DNA from: Gracilariopsis chorda
Taxonomy: Eukaryota > Rhodophyta > Florideophyceae > Gracilariales > Gracilariaceae
Direction: 5' to 3'
Assembly (NCBI GenBank): GCA_003194525.1
Contig: NBIV01000060.1
Location: forward strand, 248,001-312,000
DNA length: 64,000 bases
Positions 29,853 to 41,229 of the stretch are shown here, in pieces; the stretch's first letter is position 1; the number at the start of each line of letters is the position of its first letter. Made by a program: the position numbers and the translations under genes. The notes under the pieces are model-generated. The model was not told where the DNA came from. It saw nothing but the letters and a program-made list of their open reading frames with translations, and searched no databases.

Positions 29853-32109
29853 ATACAGGAGGACGTCTTTGAGGACTCTGGGGTTCACTTTTTCCATGTA
29901 TTCTACTTTTCTCATGTTCCGCGGTGCGTCGGCATCGATTGCGCCAGCAGTCGATGAGAAGAAGTAATCACTGAAAGCTGCTGTGTTCCGCCTGTCGTAC
30001 CGTAGTGCCTGAACGCGATGCATCTCAATGTTAGCAACAAGCAGAGCCCTGCTGCAGATAGGGAGCAGTTCCAGTATGAGTATAAAAGTTCCGCGTTGGT
30101 ATGTGTATCTGAGGTGACTGGGGAGGTCAGTTACAGCAAAAGGCATGCACACTGATCCTGAAAGATAATGCGGACGAGGAGGATGACGAGGACACGAAAC
30201 TAGTATCCCGAAATGAGCCGGGCGCAGCAGAAATGACTAACAGCGCTGACGGGGGCCTTTGTTTACCCAGCAGAGGCTTAGGCAAAGCTGGAACCTCCAC
30301 TACCGTTGATAGCCATAGCCTTGCGAAGATCTGCAAAGGAAATCCTGTTATCACCGACGGTACCATTGGTACCTGTTCCTGCATGGCTGAGAATGGCGTG
30401 GGGTTGCTTAAAGAAGAGCGAAGACGAACGGCTACGCCAGCGCAACCCTCTATAGAGGTTAGCGATTGCTACAAATTTGCTGCTCTGCACCACGAACAAT
30501 CGGTCTCGGAGCCAAATCTTTGTATATGACACCAATTCATCTCGACGGTCGAGATTCAGCCATCGTATTTCCCCTGTGGCTACCGAGGTGAAAGTTTCTC
30601 AGACTCCACTGAATTACAATATTGCCTCTCTCAGTCGGTTCTTTTGAGATGCACAAAACTTTCACAGGTGTACGGAAACCTTTGTTCGCCTGCATTGACA
30701 ATGCTCGCGCTCCTATTTTAGCTGTTAGTATTAAAACACAAGTGATGAGCATTTTTTCTTCGAAGAATGTATCACTTCATGATGCGACATACGCCAAATG
30801 TGTGCATGTTTTGGGGAAACAGATGGAAAACTGCACAAGGACAGGGGTGGCAGGGAACGAGGGCATTATTGAGGGGTGCCCACACGGATCTTCTATCATT
30901 TCGAAGGCGAAACAGTACAATACTTGTGGACATGAAGATAAAATAGCGGACCACCGTATCTGCATAGGTCATCTTATGGACTTTCTCACCAGTTTGTGGA
31001 CTCCATTTTACTTTGTCTCAACACCACATTCGCAATAGTAATATTATTATGCAAAAGAAAGACCAGATGCAGGGGGAACGTGCAAATGCTCGATCTTTTA
31101 GGGTTGCCGCCTTCCCATTTTGGTAGTTAAGACCTGTGCACACCCCAAGATCGAACATTTGCACGCAGTCCCCCCGGCATCTAACCATTCTTCTTTTCTT
31201 CTTAAGCGGTACACGCAATTCTGCAAGACTGAAACAGTACCTGCAGCAACGTGACCATTTACTCTCCAGCAGTTAACTGTAATAGCAGTCGAATTGAAAT
31301 AAATGGCAAGTTTCAATAATATGTTGTTGTTGTCTTCAAACCCAGTTCTCATATCGCGAGCCGATTGCATTTGCAGGTGAAAGAGAAAAAACCAACCTGA
31401 AGGCCCTGCAATTTTGTTTTTTCGAGGCATATTCAGACTCCATTCATCTCCAAGCACTCACCGAATAGGTGCATCAGCAACCCTAACGGTCTACTCCACA
31501 CTCAATATCAGACCACATCGCTTGAAGGAATGCGCCAAGAACGTTTAGCAGTTAGGTAAGATTAAGGGTTACGTTTGGCATCCTTGCTTTGCCTGCTCTT
31601 TGGTACAACGCCTGAAGCAAGCGCGTGATTGTGCAGTTTTGTCGATTATCGATGGTACAAACTCGCAATACTTGTATCGCATGGCATCCCAAGCTTTCAT
31701 ACACAATGCTATTTAACGGGTGACGCAGATTGGTTCTCAATGAATTATCGTTTACGCTCGACCTCTTTGAAGGACTGCAGCAAAGTTACACTCCAGTGTA
31801 CCATTTTAACTCTATCCCACGCCGTGTTTGAAAGCAAATGTGTCAAATATGAAACCGAAAGTTGTACCCATGGCACCCTGGGGACCTACACGGAGCTGTT
31901 GCAAGTTGCGGGATTGGGCGAACGGTTTCGTGTGATGAGTCAAGACGGAAAATATGGGTACCGCGTTCGAATGAGTATAAAACGCGAATGCTTGCACACA
32001 TCAGTTGAGTCCAAAACCAAGCCTTTACGTACTCGAAGGTCACCTCACGGTACAAACTGTTCCCTCTATCAACCTTTCCTTGCTACTTCGAATACCAGGT
32101 AATCTCACC
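29853..32109. other. No gene recognised
   Basis: ORFs of 70-160 codons on both strands (for example 30233-30529 +, 30622-31038 +, 31629-32102 +) overlap each other and carry no known motif. A decayed retroelement part near 29860-30530 is possible but not shown. Confidence 0.35.
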
Positions 32110-32655
32110 ATGAGGCTCCTTACCCTATTCTTCTTCTGTATATGCCTAGTCGTTTTCACTGCATCGGCGGCAAATGTGCGTGAAGTGGACGAGATAGATA
32201 TAATCAATGAAGAGTATGATGTTCCACCGGTCGTGGCTTATTGTATGGATCTGATACATTTGGGGAACAGCTTCGAAACGAACTCTTCTCGAGGAAACAG
32301 AGAGCTGCAGCAACTTGTAGACGAAGTGCCACTCGGCATGTGTGCATGGGGCGACTGTGCAGGAAAGATTGCCGCAGATGTATGCGTTCAAGTTCTGATT
32401 GAGTACGCTGCTGCGGAGAAGGAGGAAGGAGCGTTAAGCAATGTTGAGAACGACATTGATACGGTGTACACGACGAGCAGGTTCTTTCGAGGGTTCACAC
32501 GTGGATTCAAGCATTTTTTGACGAGGTTCGGAAGGAGAGCGAAGAAATCTACCAATACGATCCGCCGTACCGTTCGAAGAGTTGCGAAAGTCTGCAGGAG
32601 GCGTAATGCGATTTGTGAGGGGGCAAGTGAACTGGGGAAAGTGTCTGTGGCATGA
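32110..32655 (+). CDS. Small secreted protein with a strongly basic C-terminal region
   Basis: 181 residues from ATG 32110. The frame is open 35 codons upstream, but this ATG starts a clear signal peptide (MRLLTLFFFCICLVVFTASA) with a likely cut after Ala-20. The mature part begins acidic (residues 24-40), has cysteines in AYCMDL, MCAWGDC, DVCVQV, KVCRRR and AICEG, and ends with an Arg/Lys-rich, amphipathic-looking stretch (RFFRGFTRGFKHFLTRFG at about 127-144, then repeated RR and RRVAKVCRRR). It resembles in layout a precursor with an acidic pro-part and a cationic peptide, but I recognise no family. The frame continues 35 codons beyond the TGA with plausible sequence. Host gene likely; no neighbours of known function. 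Confidence 0.6.
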   Translation: MRLLTLFFFCICLVVFTASAANVREVDEIDIINEEYDVPPVVAYCMDLIHLGNSFETNSSRGNRELQQLVDEVPLGMCAWGDCAGKIAADVCVQVLIEYAAAEKEEGALSNVENDIDTVYTTSRFFRGFTRGFKHFLTRFGRRAKKSTNTIRRTVRRVAKVCRRRNAICEGASELGKVSVA

Positions 32656-33045
32656 CCCGATCCCGGCTTCACGGTCTTCTGCAATAAGACTACTCACGGT
32701 GGTTACCCAGCTGAGCTGTGGCCGCTCATGTGCTTGCCCTGGGCACATGGCTGGAGGTGTTGACTTTGTGAGTGTCTTCGATCAGCATCTCACTGACACT
32801 ACAAGCATGCCGCAACCATGTAGCATCGAGTCGCAACAAGAAGGTGGTGAAAGTGACGATCCCTCTGATGACGGGCCCTTTTTGCGCCAATACGATGGTA
32901 AGCGCAATCCATAAACGGTAGTTTCCGAGCGCTCGTAGGATGGTAAACGTACAGAGATTAAAGTAGACTTAGAAGACCAGAGCTAATAACAGCCTCTGTA
33001 CGCAGCCGGACACGGACAACCGTGTTTCCGTTTACTGCTAATGTT
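32656..33045. other. Downstream of the secreted protein; no separate gene
   Basis: In-frame sequence to 32760 could be a lost C-terminal extension of the upstream protein. A 110-codon ORF (32582-32914) in another frame has no motif. Confidence 0.3.
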
Positions 33046-33246
33046 CTACATCTGCATCTTCGTTCGAAATGGATTATACATTGGGGTCCGCCCGTAGAAC
33101 TTTTGCACCATTCTACTACGTCTTGGAATACCAGTTGGTGAGCGTAACACGGCTGCTCCATGGTGGGAGCACGCAACAGCTATCAACAATATTTTGAGTC
33201 GGAAGTTAAGAATGATGTAACGGGGTAGAGGGAACTTGTCATTCAC
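33046..33246 (-). repeat. Diverged inverted repeat, left arm
   Basis: Read on the minus strand (IAVACSHHGAAVLRSPTGIP, FYGRTPMYNPFR), it aligns with the plus strand at 33440-33640 over about 190 bases with many substitutions. Possibly two remnants of the same old element or gene in opposite directions. Confidence 0.55.
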
Positions 33247-33317
33247 GAGAAGTAGCTAGCAGTTTACCTTAGTTGAGAGATTGAGAAGGAATTATGATAA
33301 GTTCTACCACAGGGTCG

Positions 33318-33480
33318 CAATTCTTCTTCTTCTTCTTTTTTATGGGCACACATTACCTGATTACGACATTGTGGTAGAATCTAACTCTACAGGGGAGCTT
33401 TTCTTCGTCTAGCATGCTAAACTCTATGTACGTAAAGCTCCTCGGAAAGAAAGATTTTCTCTGTCCCGTAGTACCAATCT
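33318..33480 (-). repeat. LINE 3' end fragment
   Basis: On the minus strand, AGATTCTACCACAATG, CGTAATCAGGTAATGTG and then A-rich (AAG)n match the other LINE 3' ends at 29722 and 35240. Only the last 100-150 bases remain. Confidence 0.55.
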
Positions 33481-33640
33481 CTATTCATGTCCCCGGAATG
33501 TAGCCGATGACTGCTGCTTGCTCTCACCTTGCAGCAGCCGTGTTGCGCTCACTAGCTACTATCTCGGAACATGGAAAGATTAGTACCAAGCTTCTACGGG
33601 AAGACCTGAGATCGGATCCATTTCGTTCTGACGCGACTCG
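33440..33640 (+). repeat. Diverged inverted repeat, right arm
   Basis: Counterpart of 33046-33246: MTAACSHLAAAVLRSLATIS and LLREDLRSDPFRSD on the plus strand. No function recognised. Confidence 0.55.
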
Positions 33641-35239
33641 CCTTTTCCATTCTTTTCTCTGCTATTCCTTCCCTTTCCACCAGAGGACGTCAGCTAAGGG
33701 GCACACCACGACAAGGCGGATTCCAATGTGCCTCGTTTTCGTCGTCTAGAAGCACTAACGACGTTCTACCCACCCTTTCCTCTTTACCCTTGGCGATTTC
33801 GGGTAGTTGAACCGACCTAACACACGTGCGTTTCTTCAATCCTGGCGCAAGTTCCGTAAAAACCCTGTAAAACCATTCAGATCCTTGTACGGGCGGGCCT
33901 GTTTTCTTCCATTATCCACGCGATGCTGAGATGCTGCGTGAGGTAAGACTGCCGCCTCAGCTTCCGTAGGAAACTCCTGACCCTTCCGGGAAAACTCAGG
34001 GAAAGGCTGGCAAGATCTTCCGGGAAGCGCGTGCGTCGTGCCTACCGTTTCGCACAGCTTAGCGGGGGCCTTTTCTGGACAGTGCCACCCAGGTCGCTTG
34101 GGGCCGTCGGTCTGCCGACTGCCTGGTCGCTTTTAGAGACATCCCAGGTCGACGAAGGCGACCAGTCCGCCGATCGCCTGGGCGAGGGGTCGCAATTAAA
34201 CAATGTGCACCCATAAAGAACAACAACAAACAACGAAGTACGTCTAATACGGTTCAGTAGCCAGCGTAAATAAAATTATTTTAACTAGCGAAACGGTCTA
34301 GAAACTTCTGTCCAAATGGGAGCGCCGACACAACAAGTATGGCTTGCAGGCACACATGCCCAGAAAGATGTTGCACAGTAAGCATAATCAGGCATTGGTC
34401 GGTTATGGTTGAGGAGAGACACCAGAGGTGATCACTCAGTGGCAGCATTATCGGAAGTAGAAGCGGAGTACACTGATACCAACAGTGCGGCTGCCGACTA
34501 ATAACTTCACTGCAAAGCGGATTGCAGACAGTGATGCCCAAACTATCGATGTGCAATTTATGCAAAAGCAGTAAGCTATTTCGGAGTGCGTCGCAAGCGC
34601 GGGTCGAGAGAGTAGTTGGGATACTGAATGGGCTCGGAGGCGAAGGCGAATAATAGCGGGCACAACGTCCCCCTCTAGCGGTTGCTCCCTGACGAAGGAC
34701 GTCCAAATACCGCTCGGGCAAAGTTTATTCGAGCAGCGTGAGCTCCACGAGATCAGTAGCCGGCGACGGTGCTGTGCGCAGCCAGCAATGCAGGGCCATG
34801 CACAACGGCTGTGCACAAGCAGACAACCACCCACGGAGATTTATTTTTAGGTGTATTTGCACCGCTTACGCCGTTTTAAGCCGCCGAAGATGCGTCCACC
34901 TCCGCAATAAATATACTGCTACCTACGCAGCTCCTTCAAGTCGAAGGGGAACACAGCCGTTTCTGGGTATCAGAAGTTTCTCTCTAGAGAAGAGCTTTGT
35001 AGCATAGCGAACAGACGCTCGCACCTCAGAAAGCCCGTGGTCTACTATCTAAAACATTTCAACCGTGTACCCTCGCGCCCTACACTATCATGATCGTACA
35101 AGATAAGGCAGGGAAGACACGCACCACATTCACACGACACAAACACCAATTTGTAAGTACAGACAGCCAGGCTGTGCCTTACATCTTGGCGGTTGTGGTG
35201 TTGTCGTCACGCCTCACATTGTACCATCGTAAATGGGGC
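33641..35239. other. No gene recognised; GC-rich duplicated segment at 34088-34188
   Basis: A segment of about 55 bp starting CCCAGGTCG is repeated in diverged form (34088 and 34143), with 8-bp inverted arms CTGGTCGC/GCGACCAG at 34123-34130 and 34158-34165. The minus-strand ORFs at 34281-34834 have no known motif. Confidence 0.4.
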
Positions 35240-36075
35240 TGATTATATACGGTTTTCTTCTTCTTCTTTGTTTTTGGGTCTAATATGTCTGATTACGGCC
35301 TATTGATAGAGTTTTTTCCTTTTTATGAGAAAAAACTCTCTCTTGTAAGAAAAGCTAACACCTTCTGTGGCCCCTGGCGGACTATCTCCGCCAAAGTCTT
35401 ACCTTTTCTCTCTGCTGCGGCAGGAAGCTCGGGTCTCCTAGAATCTGTCCGCTTAGGCCAACGAAGCACATAGTGTTCAGTGCTGTTGGTAGCGTGCGTG
35501 TTACTGTCACATTGTGATGGTTTCCCTCCTATGTATCTTACACCAGGGTGAAGCTTCAGCTTGTGTCCTACATAGACCTGAGACAGTGTGACGTCTGCTT
35601 TCCGCGGTAATATGATGCTTTGTAGTTCTTCTGAGAAATCATTGATCAAAGGCTTGGCTCTAGATGCAGCCATTATTCGTGTCTTGGCGTCCTCAAAGTA
35701 GACCGGTACTCTGAATTGATCTTTCAAGGGAGTGCTTAAACCGCGCTTTGCAAGGCTATCCACCCGTTCATTCTGCGGAAAGCCGCAATGCCCGGTTATC
35801 CAAACAATATCCTCGAAACAGCCTCTTTTGTCGGTGATGGAACTTAGTATTCGCGAAGCAGTTTGTACCGAAGAGGATTGCTGTCAAAGCGAGCTCTGCA
35901 ACCCATCTACAATATTTTTGGAGTCCGTTGCCAATCTGATTCGTCCTTTTCATCCTTCTCCACAACTTTGCAAAACCTTTTCAAGTGCGCATTTTGCAGC
36001 GGTGACTTCTGCTGTGAACGGGGACACTTCTACTCCAGCCGGGAGTGTGGCATGTTCGTTCTCGTCCCACGAGAT
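35240..36075 (-). pseudogene. 5'-truncated LINE: end of RNase H and zinc tail
   Basis: On the minus strand: DIVWITGHCGFPQNERVDSL (RNase H last acidic motif, as WIPSNWGLHRNDLVDSL in the full LINE), then ADVTLSQVYVGHKLKLHPG, a Cys/His tail degraded to STEHYVLRWPKRTDSRR, and VLAFLTRESFF before the stop. The 3' UTR ends in (AAG)n near 35250. Same lineage as the full LINE but clearly diverged. The frame from 35763 to 35323 is still open for 146 codons; further upstream it is broken. Confidence 0.75.
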
Positions 36076-37176
36076 AGGATAGGCCGCAGCTCCTAACCTA
36101 AGTGGTTGATGGGTTCACTGGAGACAATTCGTTCTTTCCCGCGAATTAACCACACCAGTACGTGCAGTCCGCGGGATTGTGACACAAAAGAAGGTCAGCT
36201 CACTTGACGAGCAAAGTCTCGTGGCGAAGTACAGAGTCGTACAAATCTGGGTGAAATAAAACACAAATTAGCTTCACATTGCCAGAAATCTGCACAAAAG
36301 GGTTCAGTTCGGTTCAGGACGCCAAACAATGCACAATCGAACAGTTTCTGGCTTCACCCCGTAGCCCTACACCTTATGCAGAAACAGGCAAGGGATAGCA
36401 AACTCTTGGTGTGACCGCTATCAATTGTATGAGAATAGACCGCTAACCCTCGTTAACATAACTTACCCAGGCCAATCAATGGTAACGATGACCAACATTC
36501 GGTTTGTTTTCGATACCCGCATGTGGGGATCTGGGGATCTGGGATTCAGTCCGCCCCGATGCATACGTGTGGCGGCCTCTGTGCCCTCGTACGCCAGAGT
36601 GCACCATAGCGGCTTCCAATTTGACAAAGACATGTGAATACCAAAGCTTTCCTAATGTACAGATAACGCTCGTATCTCGACGGCAGAATAAGGTTGGTTC
36701 GTTCGTACAGTCCATTTTTTCCAATTTTCATTTTGACCGTAGACACAGCACAGCTAATTCATTCACCGCTCCTCCTTGTTACTCGCTCACTGTCCCTTTA
36801 TACACCCAAATCTTTGGACGACTGAAGGGGACCTTGACGCCTGCCTTGAATTGTCGTATAGCGTATGAGTTGAAGGCTTAAAGCTCCTGATTTTGTTCCA
36901 AATTGAGCCTTCGAGAGGGTTGTCCCTGTAACCCTTACCGTACCATTGGTGTCTGCCCCAAGGTTACGGTTGCATACAGCTCATTATAAGATACTTCGCC
37001 TAGGCGTTCAATAGAAATGCAACAGCTCAGGAACTGTAGTCCCAGCCTAGAGTTCCGTACGCCTCTTTGCAACAATCCGTGAAGCGACGAATGCAACTGG
37101 CGAATCCCTGCTTCTTGCTCAACGCTCTCCCCATCTCAGCCAAGAACTTTCAATACTTCGTTGCCAACTTGAAGGA
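36076..37176. other. No gene recognised
   Basis: Only short overlapping ORFs without motifs. Confidence 0.4.
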
Positions 37177-37860
37177 ATGCTCACACAAACCAGCGGTCTA
37201 GCAGCATTGTTGCTGTACTTTTCATCCTTCCTTCTTCTCGCCAACGCGAGGTACTTCTCATTCCCGGCCATATCGCTCATGGCGTGAACGATTTCAATGA
37301 CAACCTCCTGGAAAACTACTATTCATCGTCCAACATATTTTCCTCATGTCCTCCGCTCGCAGAAATGGGCGTCATCACACCGGGTGGCACAAACCCCTCG
37401 CTCATTACGAAGAACACATCACAGTCATCTTGAGTGGCCACCATCGATGCGTTCGATTTTCGAACCTTCCTTACATTTCCTCCTGGCGCTGAACCATTCA
37501 ACATCCCAATATCTCAGGCACCTGCTTTCAACTTGTTCTCGAGTTCTCTGCTTGAATATGTAACACCGTCTTCCTTTCCAAACTCCAGCGATCCCAACGT
37601 AGTCGGAGAGGTTTACCTCTCAGCAGGAGTGAACAATAACGTCACAGTGGCGGATTGGAATCGTGCCCGCAGGACGCATAACGGGGACTTGTCGCAGTGG
37701 AACGGCACATGTGTACATTGAAATGCAGAATGTCCTACCAGATGGGTTGTTAAGCATGTGGGACGTAGGCGTCAGCACGGCACTAACACCAACTGACTCC
37801 CTTTCTCTCAGTCTGTTTGGCGGCATTCCAAACGTGTTAGGGGCGTCAAAGTTGTCGTAG
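37177..37860 (+). pseudogene. Decayed gene for a secreted protein
   Basis: An ATG at 37177 starts a signal-peptide-like stretch (LAALLLYFSSFLLLANA). After a frame change near 37275, a second frame reads NDFNDNLLENYYSSSNIFSS, PPLAEMGVITPGGTNPSLIT, a TGA at about 37432, then DFRTFLTFPPGAEPFNIP and SDPNVVGEVYLSAGVNNNVT. A further frame change near 37660 leads to AGRITGTCRSGTAHVYIEM, LPDGLLSMWDVGVSTA and SLFGGIPNVLG before TAG 37858. The compositional continuity over three frames suggests a real protein of about 225 residues that is now broken; introns could also explain frame changes but not the TGA. Family not recognised. Confidence 0.55.
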
Positions 37861-39684
37861 CCCATCTGTAATCACGATGCTAAATCGCTTTGCGCTGGAT
37901 ACCGTTGTGGTGAGAAACCACTGCAAGGCACTAGCGAGTCCCGCTCAGGGCACATGCACTTCCGCCCGTTGAGGTGTGCCGGCCTTCCGAAAAGGCTATA
38001 AAATACTATAACGTTACGCCGGATGAGGAAAACAAATGGAGATGCGATTGGGTCTATTAGGGAAACCTAGCCGTCGAATAGATAATTAGCCTTCTACTTG
38101 TAGAAAGTGAATACCGTTGCCTTGGAGTTAAAGAGGTTTTTAAAGGCATATCAACACTTTCTTTCCCTCCAAAAACCGTCATTAAAGCACCAAAACACCA
38201 TAACAGGTTGAAGTCCGTGTGCAATTCCGAGAAATCTCGCCATATTCAATCACCCGAAGGTTATCACAAGCCGGTAGTGCATGTGGCGTAGATTTGTGAT
38301 TGATTTTGGGGCAATTGGCACGCCGTCAACACGCGCGACGAATTCGATGCATATGGAAATTGGAACTGTTCGACGCTGTCTATTGTTCTTGTTCCCCCTT
38401 TCAAACTACCACACTGTATGCCCTGAAACTTTCCTGTCTTGTTTTTTGCTCAATAAGCATTTATACGAATCTTGTAAAGCGAAAATGTAATGAATGTAGG
38501 CTGCGTTTTGGATTATGAGATTGGTGCGGTCATCGGAATGGGGGTGATGCGACGAAATATATTTTGAACAGTTACCTTGTTTGCAGGTTTACCGGTCTCT
38601 CCGCTAAGTATGGTAGCACTTTATTCTATTATGTGTGGATGCGCAATTGAACTGTTTGCATCTTTTCTAGTGTTGTCTGCGTCGTAGGTTTTATCTTTCT
38701 ATCAACCGATATCACCGTTTTTGCACTGTCGCAGGGTAACTAACTTGTAGTTCTATTGTGTTGATCCCAATCGCTCTTTGAACCCACGTGTGCACTCATG
38801 GTTGTGCACAACGATGACAAATGAGTTTCTACTCTCTTTGGATGGCTGATACTACACTGCTTAGGAAGAGAGCTTCCTTGCGTCGTTCTTCTGGCTTCTT
38901 CTAGGCACTCGCTACTCCTCGAGCACTGGATCACATTAGAGCACTCGCTCTCCTTTGTTCAGTACTCACACCGCTAACCCTGCCCTTCAGGTAACGGATC
39001 ATTTCCCGCTTCATATTTCTCATCACCAAACCACTCGTCATTCCTTTTTGCTGTACTCCATATTTCCCATAGCATCATTCTTCAGTCCAAAAACCGCCGA
39101 AGGAGAAAAGTTCGTTCAAGTACAAATCATGAAGTGCGCCTTGTGAACTGAAAGTCTTTTTCATCATCAGCCCTCATTCGCTATTCTCTTCTTCCACCAG
39201 ATTGTTTACATTACTCTCCACTTATATCTTTCGATAAGGCTTGTAGCACGCTCTGAACGACCGTTGGTTTCAGCGAATTCCCAGAACGAATCATCATTGA
39301 TCTTAGAGAACATGAAATCTCCAACTTCCTTAGTTAACTACGTGTACTGTGCTGGCGGCCGCCACCGCCGTCAAAGGCACATTAACCACTCACGCAGCGT
39401 CCAGAGAATGCTCTGGAGCATTCCAGTTTCACAAATACCGATTCCATGGCAACCCGAAGGTCATCTTTGACGAGTCGCTCTTGACCTGAAATGAGGTTGT
39501 AGGGGCGATCACCTGCACTTTAGAGGGGAAGCTGGTAGTTCGTTGGGGTGGAGGCCAATACCTTTAGGCGACGATGATGGGGTCTACCTGGAAGAGAATT
39601 CCTTTACTGAGCTAGAATAGGTTTTGAGACTTGCTAGCTTTGGTACTTCAGATTACTGCAACTTGCAATCAGCGGCCCTGGTGC
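37861..39684. other. No gene recognised
   Basis: ORFs up to 72 codons only. The sequence is AT-richer from about 38500. Confidence 0.4.
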
Positions 39685-40959
39685 TCAGGGCAGTTTGGAA
39701 CAAACAGAGTTGATGTAGTCCTGTCTGGACGTTCCTTGAGACAAGAAGTATACGTAGTTATATGTCAGGCGTAACTCAGCTGTGAGATTTGAGAAGAATT
39801 CGGGTTCGGCCATTACCGAGTCGGAGTAAATGTCATGCATGAGAGCGCCATAATTGTCTAGGAAAGGTGGTGCGTGGTCACATGGTGGAAGCGGAAGGAA
39901 CAGTTTCTCATATGCTGGGCGAATCGACACCGCCAACGCCTCCTGAGTCTCCTCTCTCGAGATCGGGGTGGTCATGTGATTGCCACCCTGCACATGAAAT
40001 TCCGCATCGAAAGTATGTATCACGGACGGATCGGATGGGCACGTGAATGAGCAGTACGGCAGCGGAACTCCGATTCGATTGTACATGAATTTGGCTTCTG
40101 GGCAGCCTCCCTGTAGGTCTGCAAACGAGCCAACTTGTGCATCGGAGGTCAAGAAGCCGTAGCAACTCTGCTCAATCACTGACTCAACTTGGCAAGAGCA
40201 CTCTCGGAGCGTGACCAGTTCACTGCAAAGCGAATCGTCGGTGTTCGAACAGCTGGCGACGACGTCTTTGGTTTCCATGATGGCATCCGCTATCATCGAC
40301 ACGCTCACGTTGCAGTCCACTTCTCCAAGTTTGGTTCCAAGTTGTTCGAGCAACGTCTCAGCCCATTTGGTAGCTTCATTCGGCGTCACAGCTTTCACTC
40401 GTTTCTTTGTTTGTGCGGTGATAGGCATAGTTTTACTTCGCTTAGTGTATATGTAGTACCCAGCCTGCACTGTGATGCCCGCGTCGTTCTTGGTCACCAC
40501 CAGTCGCGCCCTGCACCACAATCCGACGCTGCAGTCCCTCGTGGGTACCGCCTCCTGTGTAACAGAATCTACTTCACATATATTGCTGCGGATGGCACTA
40601 TGCAACAACGAGACCGAGGACCGCGCCTTCCAATGAGAGAACTTGCGATCCGAATACAAGTGGCTGTGTACAGCATCGAAATGAAACGGATTGGAGTTGC
40701 GAGATGTTGAAAGACGCGGAACCAGGCGAGATTCGTGATAGCTGAAGCGCGGGAGCTCTAAGACATAATTATTGACCAAGAAGATGACGGCAACCAGAGC
40801 GGCGGCGATGGTCAGCAGTGAGAGTAATTTGCGACCGACAGAGGGGAAGCTAAAACGACCGTTTGCTTGATTACGTGAACCATGTTTAAGCGGAGAAGCA
40901 GCTGTTACATTGCCAGGCGCTGGGTTTTGCGGAATTGAGTTGTACCCGACACTGCTCAT
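39685..40959 (-). CDS. Type II membrane protein with a cysteine-rich outer domain
   Basis: 424 residues from ATG 40959; the frame is open 22 codons upstream without a better ATG. Residues 1-42 are a short polar tail with basic residues before the membrane, residues 45-63 a single hydrophobic span (LSLLTIAAALVAVIFLV), and the remaining 360 residues carry 14 cysteines, all after the span (DCSVGLWCRARL, RECSCQVESV, YCSFTCPS), and N-glycosylation sites (NVS, NLT). This layout fits a type II protein with a disulfide-bonded domain in the secretory path or at the surface. No catalytic motif seen and no family recognised. It is uninterrupted, and a decayed relative lies next to it (41230-41480), which supports a real host gene. 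Confidence 0.75.
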   Translation of the reverse strand: MSSVGYNSIPQNPAPGNVTAASPLKHGSRNQANGRFSFPSVGRKLLSLLTIAAALVAVIFLVNNYVLELPRFSYHESRLVPRLSTSRNSNPFHFDAVHSHLYSDRKFSHWKARSSVSLLHSAIRSNICEVDSVTQEAVPTRDCSVGLWCRARLVVTKNDAGITVQAGYYIYTKRSKTMPITAQTKKRVKAVTPNEATKWAETLLEQLGTKLGEVDCNVSVSMIADAIMETKDVVASCSNTDDSLCSELVTLRECSCQVESVIEQSCYGFLTSDAQVGSFADLQGGCPEAKFMYNRIGVPLPYCSFTCPSDPSVIHTFDAEFHVQGGNHMTTPISREETQEALAVSIRPAYEKLFLPLPPCDHAPPFLDNYGALMHDIYSDSVMAEPEFFSNLTAELRLTYNYVYFLSQGTSRQDYINSVCSKLP

Positions 40960-41229
40960 GTTTTGGGATACCTGGACAGGCACGGCTATGGTGCTGTGCG
41001 AAAGAAGAGAGGTGATGCAGAGCAAGTTTGGTAGCCAGATATGTCTTAGTCGAGTTTATATGGCCATGAACGAAATGCACAAAGACCATCTCACAAGAGA
41101 CCTGGGGTAAACCCAATTATATGGTACTGTCGTGAGAGCGATGTGGTTCTTTCATGGAAGTGCACCTCCCGGTGCCCACTGACGCGCACGTGCTTGTTGG
41201 ATGCAGATGCAGCTGATGCAAAAACGGTG

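Noticed and set aside
29634..30152. 172-codon minus-strand ORF with a run of leucines
   Set aside because: The leucine run is the LINE (AAG)n tail read on the other strand; the rest has no recognisable domain.
19200..30600. Second LTR for family B
   Set aside because: Searched by eye for GGCCACTACA and nearby LTR sequence to the right of gag and found no match, so no 5' LTR is claimed.
37297..37563. 88-codon plus-strand ORF
   Set aside because: Other frame over the decayed secreted-protein gene, whose frame keeps better protein character.
40189..40710. 173-codon plus-strand ORF
   Set aside because: Lies fully inside the intact minus-strand membrane protein gene and has no feature of its own.
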